In this document: positions 53,725 to 63,536 of the stretch, piece after piece
Layout: each line of letters opens with the position of its first letter
How positions within the stretch are numbered: position 1 is the stretch's first letter
Assembly (NCBI GenBank): GCA_043770215.1
Contig: JAYVIQ010000106.1
Coordinates: 1 to 64,000, forward strand
DNA from: JAYVIQ01 sp043770215
GTDB lineage: Bacteria; Bacteroidota; Bacteroidia; Cytophagales; JAAEPT01
DNA: 64,000 nt
Direction of reading: 5' to 3'
Translations under genes and position numbers: made by a program
The notes under the pieces: model-generated
Told to the model about the DNA's origin: nothing
Database searches by the model: none
What the model saw: the letters and a program-made list of their open reading frames with translations, nothing else

Positions 53725-54053
53725 TACATCAATAAACTTTTGGTTTTATTCATCATTTGTACTCCATGAACTAAAGTCACGCCACTTCTTATTGCAGCTG
53801 CTACATGTATGGCCTCCATCATTTGCTCTTCATCTGCTCCTTTTTTTAGGCAATCTGCCGTATATGCATCTATGCAATAAGGGCATTTTTCTGCATGAGA
53901 AACTGCCAATGCAATTAAAGCCTTTTCTCTAGCAGTGAGCGCTCCTTCTTTAAAAACAGCACCATAGTAGTCAAAATACTTATCGCCAAGTTCTTTTTGA
54001 AATTCTGTAATGTCTCCAAATTTTTTTAAATCTTCTGGATTATAATAACTCAT
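53724..54053 (-). CDS. Arsenosugar-associated carboxymuconolactone decarboxylase/peroxidase-like protein
   Basis: The 109-residue AhpD-type protein has CPYC at residues 57-60 within ALAVSHAEKCPYCIDAYTADCL, with His53 and Glu55 placed as in AhpD-like disulfide relay proteins. EEQMMEAIHVAAAIRSGVTLVHG is the conserved C-terminal helix. Its stop overlaps the ArsS ATG by one base, and it is the member usually found beside ArsS in arsenosugar clusters. It probably supplies redox or peroxidase activity; the precise reaction is unknown. Confidence 0.9.
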   Translation of the reverse strand: MSYYNPEDLKKFGDITEFQKELGDKYFDYYGAVFKEGALTAREKALIALAVSHAEKCPYCIDAYTADCLKKGADEEQMMEAIHVAAAIRSGVTLVHGVQMMNKTKSLLM

Positions 54054-54188
54054 ACCTTTTGTTTTATGTAATTTAAAATTAGACCAATTTAGAGAATATA
54101 TTTGTCTTTTTTAGACAAGTATACGCATTATTGGACACTAAAAGGGAAAGAAAAAAATGTATGTGTGTTGTAAAATAAAGAGATTACA

Positions 54189-54216
54189 GGCTAAAGGTGT
54201 ACACATACCTTTAGCC
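54189..54216 (-). terminator. Hairpin terminator after aspS
   Basis: A perfect 10-base stem, GGCTAAAGGT at 54189-54198 and ACCTTTAGCC at 54207-54216, with an eight-base loop. On the minus strand it lies 78 bases after the aspS stop and is followed by a T-rich stretch. It also insulates the downstream ArsS pair. Confidence 0.65.
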
Positions 54217-54294
54217 CAAATTTCACTTTTTATTTTGTACTAAAAAATAGAATTTCTCTCTCTTATATTTGGTGAGGCGAACTCATCTAGCTTA

Positions 54295-56049
54295 TTAATC
54301 TAGAATTTTTATGTCTAAACTCAACTCTTGTAGCTGATGAGCATCTATTCTAGCTGGAGCATCTATCATTACGTCTCTGCCACTATTGTTTTTTGGGAAT
54401 GCTATATAATCTCTAATAGAATCTGATCCACCAAAAAGTGTACATAGCCTATCCAATCCAAAAGCCAAACCGCCGTGAGGTGGTGCACCATATTCAAAGG
54501 CATCCATTAAAAACCCAAACTGTTCTTTGGCTTGCTCATCTGTAAATCCTAGATATTTAAACATTAGCGCTTGTGTTGCTTTGTCATGTATTCTTATAGA
54601 TCCTCCGCCAACTTCCACTCCATTTATAACCAAGTCATAGGCATTTGCTCTAACAGATTTTGGGTCAGTTTCTAGCAGGTGCATATCTTCTGTTTTTGGA
54701 GATGTAAATGGGTGATGCATAGCATGGAAGCGTTTAGCATCTTCATCCCATTCCAACAAAGGAAAATCAAGTACCCAATGGCAAGAAAATACATCTTTGT
54801 CTCTAAGTCCAAGCTGATTGGCCAAATGCATTCTAAGGTCTGACAATTGTTTGCGCACAGCCTCTTGATCGCCAGATAAAACCAACATTAAGTCTCCTTT
54901 TTCTGCTTCAAATGCTTTGGTCCAAAGCGTTAAATCTTCTTCTGAATAAAATTTATCTACAGATGATTTTATAGTTCCGTCTTCATTATACTTACACCAT
55001 ACTAACCCTTTGGCCCCAACCTGAGGTCGTTTTACAAAATCAGTAAGCTCATCCAATTGTTTCCTAGTGTATTCTGCTTTTTGTTTTACACAGATACCCA
55101 CTACCAGTTCAGCAGTATCAAAAACAACAAAGCCTTTATTTTTTGCTACTTCATTTAGTTCTACAAACTTCATGTCGAACCGAATATCTGGCTTATCACT
55201 TCCATAATATTTCACGGCGTGTGCGTAGCTCATTCTTGGCACTTCATGAATATCAATGCCCTTTACTTGCTTAAACAAATGCTTTATCATACCCTCAAAA
55301 ATAGTAAGGATGTCTTCTTGTTCTACAAAAGAAAGCTCGCAATCTATTTGTGTAAACTCTGGTTGTCTGTCTGCTCTCAGATCTTCGTCTCTAAAACATT
55401 TTACAATTTGGTAATAGCGGTCAAAACCACTTACCATAAGCAACTGTTTAAATGTTTGTGGAGACTGAGGAAGGGCATAAAACTGACCAGGATTCATTCT
55501 AGAAGGCACTACAAAGTCTCTTGCGCCTTCTGGTGTGCTTTTTATAAGGTAGGGGGTTTCTGTTTCTATAAACCCAAGCTCATCTAAATAACTGCGGGTA
55601 GCTTTAGTAACAGCATGCCTTAATTCTAGACCTTTTCTAACAGGGTTTCTTCTCAAATCTAAATATCTGTATTGCATTCTTAGATCTTCTCCACCATCTG
55701 TCTCATCATCTATAATAAAAGGAGGGACTTTAGATGTGTTTAGTAAGTCTATTTTTGAGGGAGAAAGTTCTATTTCTCCAGTGATTAATTTATCATTTTT
55801 TGCGGCTCTAGCTACTACTTTTGCAGTTACTTTGATCACATATTCTCTACCTAGGGTTTTTGCAAGCTGAATAATTTCTTGATCCACTTCGCCTTCTACT
55901 AGAGTTATTTGAGTAATGCCGTAGCGGTCTCGCAAATCTATCCAAACCAAAGAGCCTTTGTCTCTTACTTTATTTACCCAACCGCAAAGAATTACTTCTT
56001 TGTCTAGGTCTGCAAGCGTTAGTTCACCACAAGTATGCGTACGTAACAT
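54295..56049 (-). CDS. aspS: Aspartyl-tRNA synthetase
   Basis: Class II synthetase of the bacterial type. The N-terminal OB fold ([21 protein letters not shown]) reads the anticodon. Motif 2-like [24 protein letters not shown] and motif 3-like [20 protein letters not shown] are present. The inserted GAD domain lies around residues 305-410. The 584-residue length is normal. The C-terminus ends in INDAP-like [20 protein letters not shown]. Possible non-discriminating charging of tRNA-Asn cannot be excluded. Confidence 0.97.
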   Translation of the reverse strand: MLRTHTCGELTLADLDKEVILCGWVNKVRDKGSLVWIDLRDRYGITQITLVEGEVDQEIIQLAKTLGREYVIKVTAKVVARAAKNDKLITGEIELSPSKIDLLNTSKVPPFIIDDETDGGEDLRMQYRYLDLRRNPVRKGLELRHAVTKATRSYLDELGFIETETPYLIKSTPEGARDFVVPSRMNPGQFYALPQSPQTFKQLLMVSGFDRYYQIVKCFRDEDLRADRQPEFTQIDCELSFVEQEDILTIFEGMIKHLFKQVKGIDIHEVPRMSYAHAVKYYGSDKPDIRFDMKFVELNEVAKNKGFVVFDTAELVVGICVKQKAEYTRKQLDELTDFVKRPQVGAKGLVWCKYNEDGTIKSSVDKFYSEEDLTLWTKAFEAEKGDLMLVLSGDQEAVRKQLSDLRMHLANQLGLRDKDVFSCHWVLDFPLLEWDEDAKRFHAMHHPFTSPKTEDMHLLETDPKSVRANAYDLVINGVEVGGGSIRIHDKATQALMFKYLGFTDEQAKEQFGFLMDAFEYGAPPHGGLAFGLDRLCTLFGGSDSIRDYIAFPKNNSGRDVMIDAPARIDAHQLQELSLDIKILD

Positions 56050-56413
56050 GATATTTAATATTTATATAATTTTGGGGCTATTTGCCTTCAGAACAAAGTT
56101 ACCATAAGCCGGTTCATTTTCCAAAGTACAAGGGTAAGTATCTCATTTCATTGCATTAGTTTGTCACTTGATTGAACCAAAGATTTATTAATTAACCAGT
56201 TGAAAATCAAAGTTTAAATTTCTTTTATCAAGAAAAAAGAAACCAGAACAAAAAGGTTTATTTCCGCAAAATTACTTTATCAATTTAAAAAAGAAACTAA
56301 AAATATGTGCAAAATCAAAAAACAAAAGCGTAAATTTCAGAGCCAATAAGAATATTTTTAGAGAGTGTACGTTCTATTTGGAGGTTTTGTTGTAGAGAAT
56401 AATTGAGTATAAA
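56050..56413. other. 364-base divergent intergenic region
   Basis: Between aspS and the SNF2 helicase gene. AT-rich with no strong hairpin, RNA gene or coding remnant. It must hold both promoters, but no perfect TAnnTTTG was found upstream of either start. Confidence 0.45.
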
Positions 56414-59338
56414 ATGAATGTTTCACCAAATGAACCATTTCAAATCATATATTCCTTGTACTTTCATGAGTATTTAGGAGATTTGTTTGAGTCCTATGTT
56501 GTACAAAAAAATGATGCTGGTAAACTAACGTATAAGCATCAAAACATTAGCTATAAAAATGCTCAGGAATTTAAAGAAGGGTTAGATGACCTAGACTTTA
56601 AAATCATAAAACTGATGGATCAAATCCAGCAAGAAATCGTTTTTCATAAATTTAACAGCAAAAAAAATATAAAGCAGTCAGATTTTTTTCTTAAAATTTA
56701 TGACAAAGAAAAAGGAGATGCTACTATACAACGCCTTATAGATGAATACTTAGACAAAGTAAAAACAGAAATTCTGCCTTTGTTGGTAGGCAAAGAGGTT
56801 TTTATTATGGGCAATGACGGCGAACCTGCTTGGAAAAAAGTAGAGGTGAGCGAAGATCCTGCCTCTATATTGTTTCACTTTATGCGCAACGAAGATAACA
56901 CACATTATTTTCCAACCATAAAGCATAGAGGAGAAAAAATTGAATTTCAATACAACAATTCACAACTAATAAGCAAACACCCAGCTTGGCTTTTGGTTGG
57001 AGAGGATAAGATAATTCAGTTTGAAAAAAACATGGATGGCAATAAAATAAAGCCATTTTTAAATAAGAAATTTATTGTTGTACCAAAATCCATAGAATTA
57101 GATTATTACTCTAAATTTATTACCCAAATTGTGGCCAATTATGATGTACATGCTAAGGGATTTATAATAAAAGACGAGGTATTAGATGCAAAACCAGTAC
57201 TTACTTTTAGAGAATTAGAAGAAGTTCAGTCTGAGTTATTTACTGCAAATGCTACAGAAGTTACAGAAGCCAAAATTGTTTTCGATTTAAGTTTTGATTA
57301 TGGTGAGTTTAAGTTTCCGGCAGATGGAAATACAGCCAATAGTGTAAAAATGGAGAAAACAGAAGATAGCTTTATTTTTCATAAAGTTAGAAGAAAAGCG
57401 TCTTGGGAGTTAGAACAAATAAATAAGCTAGACAAAACAGGTTTGTCTATTAAATTTGGTAAAGCACTATTGCCAATAAACAGAGCTTTTGGTTGGATCT
57501 CTAGTTATAGAGATGAATTTGAAAAACAAGGGTTTATTATAAAGCAGCGCAGTACTGGGCAAAGAAGGTATTTTATAGGTACTAGCAGCATAAATATAGA
57601 AGTCAAAGAAAACAATGACTGGTTTGATGTATATGCGATAGTTAAATTTGGAAACTATGAAATTCCTTTTTTAAAACTACGGAATTTAATCATTAAAAAT
57701 AAAAGAGAATTTGAGCTTCCAAATGGAGAAATTGCTGTAATACCAGAAGAGTGGCTTGTAAAATACAATGAGCTTTTGGCACTTTCAGAAGAAAGTGATG
57801 GAGAACTAGGGTTGAAATTAAAAAAACATCATTTAGCCCTTATTCATGAATTACACCAAGACGGCATCTCTAAAGTATCTTTTGATAAAAAACTCCAAAA
57901 GCTAAACGAGTTTGAAACAATAGACAATTATGATTTGCCTGTAGGGTTTAAAGGAGATTTGAGAAATTACCAAAAAGCGGGCTACAATTGGATGCGATTC
58001 CTAAACGAATACAATTTTGGTGGGTGTCTAGCAGACGATATGGGTCTTGGTAAAACAGTGCAAACTTTAGCGTTGTTGCAACACAGAAAAGAATTAGGTT
58101 TACACACAACATCTCTTTTGGTAATGCCCACTTCTCTGGTATATAACTGGGAAAAAGAAGCAGCAAAGTTTACACCAGAACTTAAGATTTTGGTTTATAC
58201 GGGAACGTATAGAGATAAAAACATAGAGGAGTTTGAGCATTATGATTTAGTACTTACTTCTTATGGAATTGTACGGTTAGATTTTGAATTGCTTAAAAAT
58301 TTCTATTTCGATTATATAATTTTAGATGAGAGCCAGTCTATAAAAAACCCAGACTCACATATCTCTCATGCTGTGAAAGAATTAAAATCCAGGCATAAAT
58401 TGATTCTTACGGGTACACCTATAGAAAATTCTACCATGGATTTGTGGTCTCAAATGTCTTTTATAAATGAAGGATTGTTAGGGACGTATAAATTTTTTAA
58501 GAAAAACTTCTTAAAACCCATAGAGAAATCTAAGGATGTTGCCAAAGTTAAAAAGCTGTATGCCATTATAAAACCATTTATTTTAAGAAGGAATAAAGGG
58601 CAGGTACTTACAGAGCTGCCTCCAAAAATAGAGCAGATTTTGTATTGCGACATGACAGCAGAACAGGAAAAAAGATACGAAGAGGTAAAATCTTTTTATA
58701 GAAATAAAATTCTTGAAGAAATAGACTCCGAAGGTCCAAAAAACTCACAATTTACACTTTTACAAGGACTTACCAAGCTTAGGTTAATTGCTAATCACCC
58801 ATCTATGGAAGATGAAACCTATGAATTTAAGTCTGGAAAAATGAAAGAAGTAATAGATACGTTAGAAAATGCATTGGCTGACCATCATAAAGTACTTATC
58901 TTTTCTCAATTTGTAAAACACCTAACTCTTTTCAAAAAAAGGCTAGACAAAAAGGGGATAAAGTACACGTATTTAGACGGATCTACCAAAGACAGACAAG
59001 CAGAGGTAGAAGAGTTTCAGAATAATGAAGAAATAAGGGTGTTTTTAATTTCTTTGAAAGCAGGTGGATTAGGTTTAAACCTTACAAAAGCAGATTATGT
59101 ATTTATTTTAGATCCTTGGTGGAATCCAGCTATAGAATCTCAAGCTATTGATAGAGCCCATAGAATGGGACAGCAAAATGTAGTACACACATATAAGTTT
59201 ATTACTAAAAATACTGTAGAAGAAAAAATTATAAAAATGCAAGATGCCAAAAAGCAACTTGCACAAGATTTAATTTTTACAGAAGATAGTATTATGAAAA
59301 GTTTGTCTAAAGAAGATATTAGAGAGTTGTTAAGCTAA
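56414..59338 (+). CDS. SNF2-family DEAD/DEAH-box helicase
   Basis: A 974-residue Swi2/Snf2 ATPase. The N-terminal 480 residues hold no recognised domain. The ATPase core begins with the Q-like motif and Walker A GCLADDMGLGKTVQTLALLQ near 541, Walker B-like YIILDESQSIKN near 637, then LTGTPIENSTMDLWS and LRRNKGQVLTELPPK. The second RecA lobe has KVLIFSQFVKHLTLF, YLDGSTKDRQAEVEEF, and ISLKAGGLGLNLTKADYVFI through AIDRAHRMGQ. Such bacterial SNF2 proteins remodel DNA-protein complexes or RNA polymerase (RapA-like). Single-gene unit followed by a shared terminator. Confidence 0.93.
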   Translation: MNVSPNEPFQIIYSLYFHEYLGDLFESYVVQKNDAGKLTYKHQNISYKNAQEFKEGLDDLDFKIIKLMDQIQQEIVFHKFNSKKNIKQSDFFLKIYDKEKGDATIQRLIDEYLDKVKTEILPLLVGKEVFIMGNDGEPAWKKVEVSEDPASILFHFMRNEDNTHYFPTIKHRGEKIEFQYNNSQLISKHPAWLLVGEDKIIQFEKNMDGNKIKPFLNKKFIVVPKSIELDYYSKFITQIVANYDVHAKGFIIKDEVLDAKPVLTFRELEEVQSELFTANATEVTEAKIVFDLSFDYGEFKFPADGNTANSVKMEKTEDSFIFHKVRRKASWELEQINKLDKTGLSIKFGKALLPINRAFGWISSYRDEFEKQGFIIKQRSTGQRRYFIGTSSINIEVKENNDWFDVYAIVKFGNYEIPFLKLRNLIIKNKREFELPNGEIAVIPEEWLVKYNELLALSEESDGELGLKLKKHHLALIHELHQDGISKVSFDKKLQKLNEFETIDNYDLPVGFKGDLRNYQKAGYNWMRFLNEYNFGGCLADDMGLGKTVQTLALLQHRKELGLHTTSLLVMPTSLVYNWEKEAAKFTPELKILVYTGTYRDKNIEEFEHYDLVLTSYGIVRLDFELLKNFYFDYIILDESQSIKNPDSHISHAVKELKSRHKLILTGTPIENSTMDLWSQMSFINEGLLGTYKFFKKNFLKPIEKSKDVAKVKKLYAIIKPFILRRNKGQVLTELPPKIEQILYCDMTAEQEKRYEEVKSFYRNKILEEIDSEGPKNSQFTLLQGLTKLRLIANHPSMEDETYEFKSGKMKEVIDTLENALADHHKVLIFSQFVKHLTLFKKRLDKKGIKYTYLDGSTKDRQAEVEEFQNNEEIRVFLISLKAGGLGLNLTKADYVFILDPWWNPAIESQAIDRAHRMGQQNVVHTYKFITKNTVEEKIIKMQDAKKQLAQDLIFTEDSIMKSLSKEDIRELLS

Positions 59339-59402
59339 GTAAGAATATTTGTAATCACTCATTTGTTTTTCTTCTTACAATCAAATAGTCAGTCTTTAAG
59401 GT

Positions 59403-59443
59403 TTTATACAACATAATTTTTACAAAAAATCATGTTGTATAAA
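59403..59443. terminator. Bidirectional hairpin terminator between helicase and prfA
   Basis: A 12-base perfect stem TTTATACAACAT (59403-59414) with ATGTTGTATAAA (59432-59443). The 17-base interior can extend it with ATTTTT pairing AAAAAT over a triloop. It lies between convergent genes. Confidence 0.75.
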
Positions 59444-59481
59444 CAAAGAGTAATTTTCAATACTTTGAATCAAAACAGATT

Positions 59482-60552
59482 TTATTCTTCCTCCTCAAGC
59501 ATTTTTTCTGCATTGTCAGCAATTCTTAATGCTTCAATAAAGTCTCCAACGTCTCCGTTAATAATATTTTCTAAATTGTAGACTGTTTTATTTATTCTAT
59601 GGTCAGTAACTCTACCTTGAGGATAATTGTAGGTTCTTATTTTGTCAGATCTGTCTCCACTGCCTATCAATGATTTTCTGTGAGCACTAACTTCAGCTTG
59701 TTGCTTATTCATTTCAGTTTGATACAATCTAGAACGTAACTCAGTGAGGGCAGAGGCGTAATTTTGATGTTGAGATCTACCATCTTGGCACTCTACTACT
59801 ACTCCTGAAGGAAAGTGAGTTAATCGAACCGCTGACTCAGTTTTATTTATATGTTGTCCGCCGGCTCCAGATGCTCTGTAGGTATCTTTTCTAATGTCAG
59901 ACATATTTATCTGAAAATCAAATTCTTCTGCTTCAGGCAAAACAGCAATACTTGCAGCAGAGGTGTGAATTCTTCCTTGAGATTCTGTTGCGGGTACTCT
60001 TTGTACTCGGTGTACACCACTTTCGTATTTAAGTCTACCGTAAGCATCTTCTCCTACAATACTTGCTACTATTTTACTATATCCTCCTGCTGTACCTTCT
60101 ACGGCATCTGTTAGCGTAAATTTCAGATTTGTTTTCTCGCAGTATCTTTGGTACATTCTTATTAAATCACCGGCAAAAATTGCGCTTTCATCTCCTCCAG
60201 CACCAGCTCTAATTTCTAAGATGACATTTTTATCATCCATTGGGTCCTTGGGAACCAATAGGACTTTGATTTCGTTTTCTACCTCTAAAATCTTCGGTTC
60301 TAATTCGTCAATTTCCATTTTGGCCATTTCTCTAAACTCTGGGTCTTTTTCTTTGCCAAGCATTTCTTTGGCATTGTTTAAGTTCCCAACCAAAAGGGAG
60401 TATTCATTGTACTTATCTACAATTTGTTTTAAGTCTTTAAACTCTTTGTTTAGTTTTGTGAATCTCTTAACGTCAGACACAACATCTGGCAGTGTAAGTG
60501 AATCTTGTACCTCCTCAAATCTTCTTTTTAATCCTTCTAACTTATCTAACAT
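59482..60552 (-). CDS. prfA: Peptide chain release factor 1
   Basis: Reads UAA and UAG and triggers peptide release. The anticodon-like PxT motif is PAT in RVPATESQGRIHTSAAS near residues 185-187, and the catalytic GGQ is in ASGAGGQHINKTESAVRL near 230. The N-terminal coiled-coil and C-terminal RTYNYPQGRVTDHRIN are normal, as is the 356-residue length. The ATG is 22 bases after a TAnnTTTG element. Transcribed alone. Confidence 0.97.
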   Translation of the reverse strand: MLDKLEGLKRRFEEVQDSLTLPDVVSDVKRFTKLNKEFKDLKQIVDKYNEYSLLVGNLNNAKEMLGKEKDPEFREMAKMEIDELEPKILEVENEIKVLLVPKDPMDDKNVILEIRAGAGGDESAIFAGDLIRMYQRYCEKTNLKFTLTDAVEGTAGGYSKIVASIVGEDAYGRLKYESGVHRVQRVPATESQGRIHTSAASIAVLPEAEEFDFQINMSDIRKDTYRASGAGGQHINKTESAVRLTHFPSGVVVECQDGRSQHQNYASALTELRSRLYQTEMNKQQAEVSAHRKSLIGSGDRSDKIRTYNYPQGRVTDHRINKTVYNLENIINGDVGDFIEALRIADNAEKMLEEEE

Positions 60553-60574
60553 ATCCTAAATTGCAATGAACTTA

Positions 60575-60582
60575 CAAATATA
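60575..60582 (-). promoter_or_regulatory. -7 promoter element for prfA
   Basis: On the minus strand TATATTTG matches TAnnTTTG, 22 bases before the prfA ATG. Confidence 0.5.
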
Positions 60583-60759
60583 CTAAAGATAACCTAGTTT
60601 AGAAACTTGAGGGAAATAAACTAAATGTAAGAAATTGAGTTTAGCTTGGTTTTACAAACGTTAAAGAAAAGAAATTCCAAAATTGGTTTAGTTTAAAAGA
60701 TTAAATTTTAGCCCTTGTCTAAAGCCAAATAGAAATCGTGTGGTTTGTATCTTCTGGAA

Positions 60760-61815
60760 TTAAAACCATTTTTTTCGTCTAAAATACCAAACCATAAGCA
60801 AAGAAATAACTATAAATACGCCTATCAGAATAAAATATCCATATTTCCAATGTAGCTCTGGCATATTATCAAAATTCATACCGTACACACCAGCTAGAAA
60901 AGTGAGCGGAATAAATATGGTAGAAATGGTGGTTAAAATTTTCATTACTTGGTTCATTTTATAGCTTACATTGCTCATAAGTAAATCATGTAAACCATTT
61001 AATGTATCTCTGTAATTCTCAGAGGTATCTAATACTTGAGATACGTGGTCTTGGACATCTCTAAGGTATACTCTTGTGCCTTCATTTATAAATGCGCTTT
61101 CTGATTTAGTGAATCTATTAATCAGCTCACGCACAGGTACTACCATAGCTCTAAAGCTCAAAACCTCTCGTCTAATTCTGTGTATAGCCAGTTTTAATTT
61201 TGTGTCTTCATTGTTTATGAGTTTAGATTCTAATTCCTGAATATGAACGTCCAAAGATTCTATGGTTTCGAAATAATTGTCTACCAATACATCTATAATT
61301 GCAAATGCTAAATAATCTGTGCCTTTAGCCCTTAGTTTGCCTTTAGAGTTTTCTATTCTGGCTTGTATGGTATGCAATAAATCAGTTTCGTACTCTTGAA
61401 ATGAAATAAGTGTATTGGCATTAAAAAAAATAGAGACCTGTTGGCTGGTAATTCTTTTGCTTATTTTATTGAATTCAAGGGCTTTAAAAGTAAGGAAAAT
61501 ACCATTTTCAAAATCTTCAAATTTAGGCCTCTGAAACACTTCTACAATATCTTCTAATATAAGATTATGAATACTAAAAGAATTGCCTATTTTTTTTATA
61601 AATTCAACATCGTGTAAGCCCCTAACATCATACCATTGCACATAACCCTCTTCTACAGATGTTAAATTTCTATTGTCCGAACTCTTAAAAGTTTCTTTTT
61701 TTATGGAGTTTAGGTTGTAAGCTAAGGCATGAATTTCTACCGTTTGCCCTTTGTTAGAACCTGTGTAAATAACAGAGCCTGGTGGCAGTCCTTTTTTAAG
61801 TTTATTTCTAGCCAT
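60760..61815 (-). CDS. corA: CorA-family magnesium/cobalt transporter
   Basis: The diagnostic GMN motif lies near residue 311 in AGVYGMNFDNMPEL, between two C-terminal membrane helices (IFIPLTFLAGVYGMN and GYFILIGVFIVISLLMVWYF). The N-terminal 260 residues form the cytoplasmic alpha/beta domain and long helix. The C-terminus is basic (RRKKWF). The 351-residue length is normal. Forms a pentameric inner-membrane channel for Mg2+, Co2+ or Ni2+. Confidence 0.96.
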   Translation of the reverse strand: MARNKLKKGLPPGSVIYTGSNKGQTVEIHALAYNLNSIKKETFKSSDNRNLTSVEEGYVQWYDVRGLHDVEFIKKIGNSFSIHNLILEDIVEVFQRPKFEDFENGIFLTFKALEFNKISKRITSQQVSIFFNANTLISFQEYETDLLHTIQARIENSKGKLRAKGTDYLAFAIIDVLVDNYFETIESLDVHIQELESKLINNEDTKLKLAIHRIRREVLSFRAMVVPVRELINRFTKSESAFINEGTRVYLRDVQDHVSQVLDTSENYRDTLNGLHDLLMSNVSYKMNQVMKILTTISTIFIPLTFLAGVYGMNFDNMPELHWKYGYFILIGVFIVISLLMVWYFRRKKWF

Positions 61816-61863
61816 GGTACAAAAAGTTAACGAATAATCTGTTTAGAATTACAAAATCAGTTG

Positions 61864-62616
61864 TTAGTTCAATTGTTCTTTTAGTTTATTTTCTATTATT
61901 TTTTCGTCTAGCAAAGAATCTGATGTTAAAACAGTTAAAAATTCTTGGGCAGCTTTGGCAAAAATTGTTTTAGCGTATTGTTCGTTAGCCATAAATTGAA
62001 CTAAAGCTTCTTCTTTTTGCTTTGGGTCTGTTTTAGAAATAATGTTGTTGTATATTTGAGCGGTTTCAATGGCTATTGGATCATTGGCTATGGCGTTTTC
62101 TCCTTTTATATAGCCGGTGCTTCTTTTGTTTTTAGTAATATACGCGTGAAAATCACCAATTTTTTCGTTTTTGATAACGATAAGCTCGCCTAGATCAAAA
62201 CTTTTTTCTGTAATTGTCAATGGATCTGGTGCAGCATAGGTACTTACTTTGTTAGTTACTACCCAAACTTGCGAATTTTCTGATACTTTATTGGCACTTA
62301 CCCAACCTGTTTCTCCCTCGGCAATTTTGGCTTGGTAGTATTTTTTGTTGTTTATGGTAGTGTCTGCAAGGTAGTGTAGTTCACGTCCATAGCTGAGTGT
62401 TTTTAGCCATTTTGCTTTGGCATTTGGGTTGTCTAGCAATGATACTTTTTCAAAAAGACAAATGAGGTTTTTAGAGACAGCAACGCTGTCTTGGCTAGAA
62501 AGTGAGTCTAAAGAAGTGTTTCCGCCATCTTTAGGCATTAAATCTTCTCCTGTTTTGGTGTCAGAACACGTATAAAATACAGATGATAAGATTAAAATAA
62601 GGCTTATATTTTTCAT
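61864..62616 (-). CDS. SH3-domain-containing lipoprotein
   Basis: KNISLILILSSVFYTC is a lipoprotein signal with the acylated Cys near residue 17. Residues about 50-105 resemble a bacterial SH3 domain (ICLFEKVSLLDNPNAKAKWL, GRELHYLADTTINNKKYYQ, then KIAEGETGWVSANKV), and a second SH3-like unit follows (VWVVTNKVSTYAAPDPLTI). The C-terminal 90 residues are helical. Such SH3 lipoproteins often bind cell-wall material. Its ATG overlaps the preceding lipoprotein stop by four bases, so the two are coexpressed. Confidence 0.82.
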   Translation of the reverse strand: MKNISLILILSSVFYTCSDTKTGEDLMPKDGGNTSLDSLSSQDSVAVSKNLICLFEKVSLLDNPNAKAKWLKTLSYGRELHYLADTTINNKKYYQAKIAEGETGWVSANKVSENSQVWVVTNKVSTYAAPDPLTITEKSFDLGELIVIKNEKIGDFHAYITKNKRSTGYIKGENAIANDPIAIETAQIYNNIISKTDPKQKEEALVQFMANEQYAKTIFAKAAQEFLTVLTSDSLLDEKIIENKLKEQLN

Positions 62617-63464
62617 TTCTTAATTAGGGTAAATTGTTTTTCTACTGCATTATATGGGCCTGCAATAAGTTTATGGGCATTATTCATAAGTTGTATTTCT
62701 ATTTTATTGTCTCCCAAAGGCAATCCTTTGATTAAGTAAGGTGCCCACTTTTCTATTTTAAATTCTACTGTGTCATTTATGGTAACTTGCACATAATTTC
62801 CACCTTTAGCTATTGTTGTGTTTACCAAATAAAAATCTAGCATTACATTTTCTGTATCTGCTCCTTTATATTCTCCTTTTGGTCTTGAGTAAAATAAATG
62901 AGGCGCATTTAAATCTATTTTGTCCATATCCTCATCGCCAACAGTAAACTGGGTAAGTGCATAGGCATTTTTATGTTTTATACTTTCATGGTAAGACCTA
63001 GATAAAAAAGCTAAAGCAACATGATTTCCTTTTTGAAGCTGGTCTTTTAGCGTGTAGTTTGTATCATAAGATGCTTCGTATGGATGATTATCTACAATAA
63101 CATGTATATGTTGGCCTTTGTCTGAATTGGCACACATTTTGGTTTTAGAATCAGAAGAATTAGCTCCTAAAACATAGTTGCTACTTTTTACTGAGAACTC
63201 AAATTTTGTAGCCCCCTGTTCAAAATACTCATCTAGTTTAGGGCTTTTCAATAAAAGTTTGCTGTCTAAAAATGCAGGCGAGTTTACAACTTCCGTTAGT
63301 TTCAATCCTTTGTTTTCTAACACTATAGCTTGCGCTACTTCTAAAGAATCTACTTTTGTTACATCGTTCAAAATTGCATCATTTGGGTCTTTAGTTGTAT
63401 TGCATGAATAGAACAAAGAACCATAAAAGGCACATACAAAAATAGGTTTTATAATTCTTTTCAT
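62613..63464 (-). CDS. Lipoprotein of unknown function, cotranscribed with SH3 lipoprotein
   Basis: KRIIKPIFVCAFYGSLFYSC is a lipoprotein signal with Cys near residue 21, followed by acidic residues. The 260-residue body contains QHIHVIVDNHPYEASYDTNY and KGNHVALAFLSRSYHESIKH, which resemble a cupredoxin or beta-sandwich fold, but no copper-binding set is clear. VMLDFYLVNTTIAKGGNYVQ and LGDNKIEIQLMNNAHKLI are likely beta strands. The overlap with the SH3 lipoprotein suggests a two-component cell-envelope complex. Function unknown. Confidence 0.78.
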   Translation of the reverse strand: MKRIIKPIFVCAFYGSLFYSCNTTKDPNDAILNDVTKVDSLEVAQAIVLENKGLKLTEVVNSPAFLDSKLLLKSPKLDEYFEQGATKFEFSVKSSNYVLGANSSDSKTKMCANSDKGQHIHVIVDNHPYEASYDTNYTLKDQLQKGNHVALAFLSRSYHESIKHKNAYALTQFTVGDEDMDKIDLNAPHLFYSRPKGEYKGADTENVMLDFYLVNTTIAKGGNYVQVTINDTVEFKIEKWAPYLIKGLPLGDNKIEIQLMNNAHKLIAGPYNAVEKQFTLIKK

Positions 63465-63536
63465 CTTTTTATTTGTTTGCTTAATTATCTGTGCGAAATT
63501 TAGGCATTACAATTACCTAAAACAAGTATTATTAGT

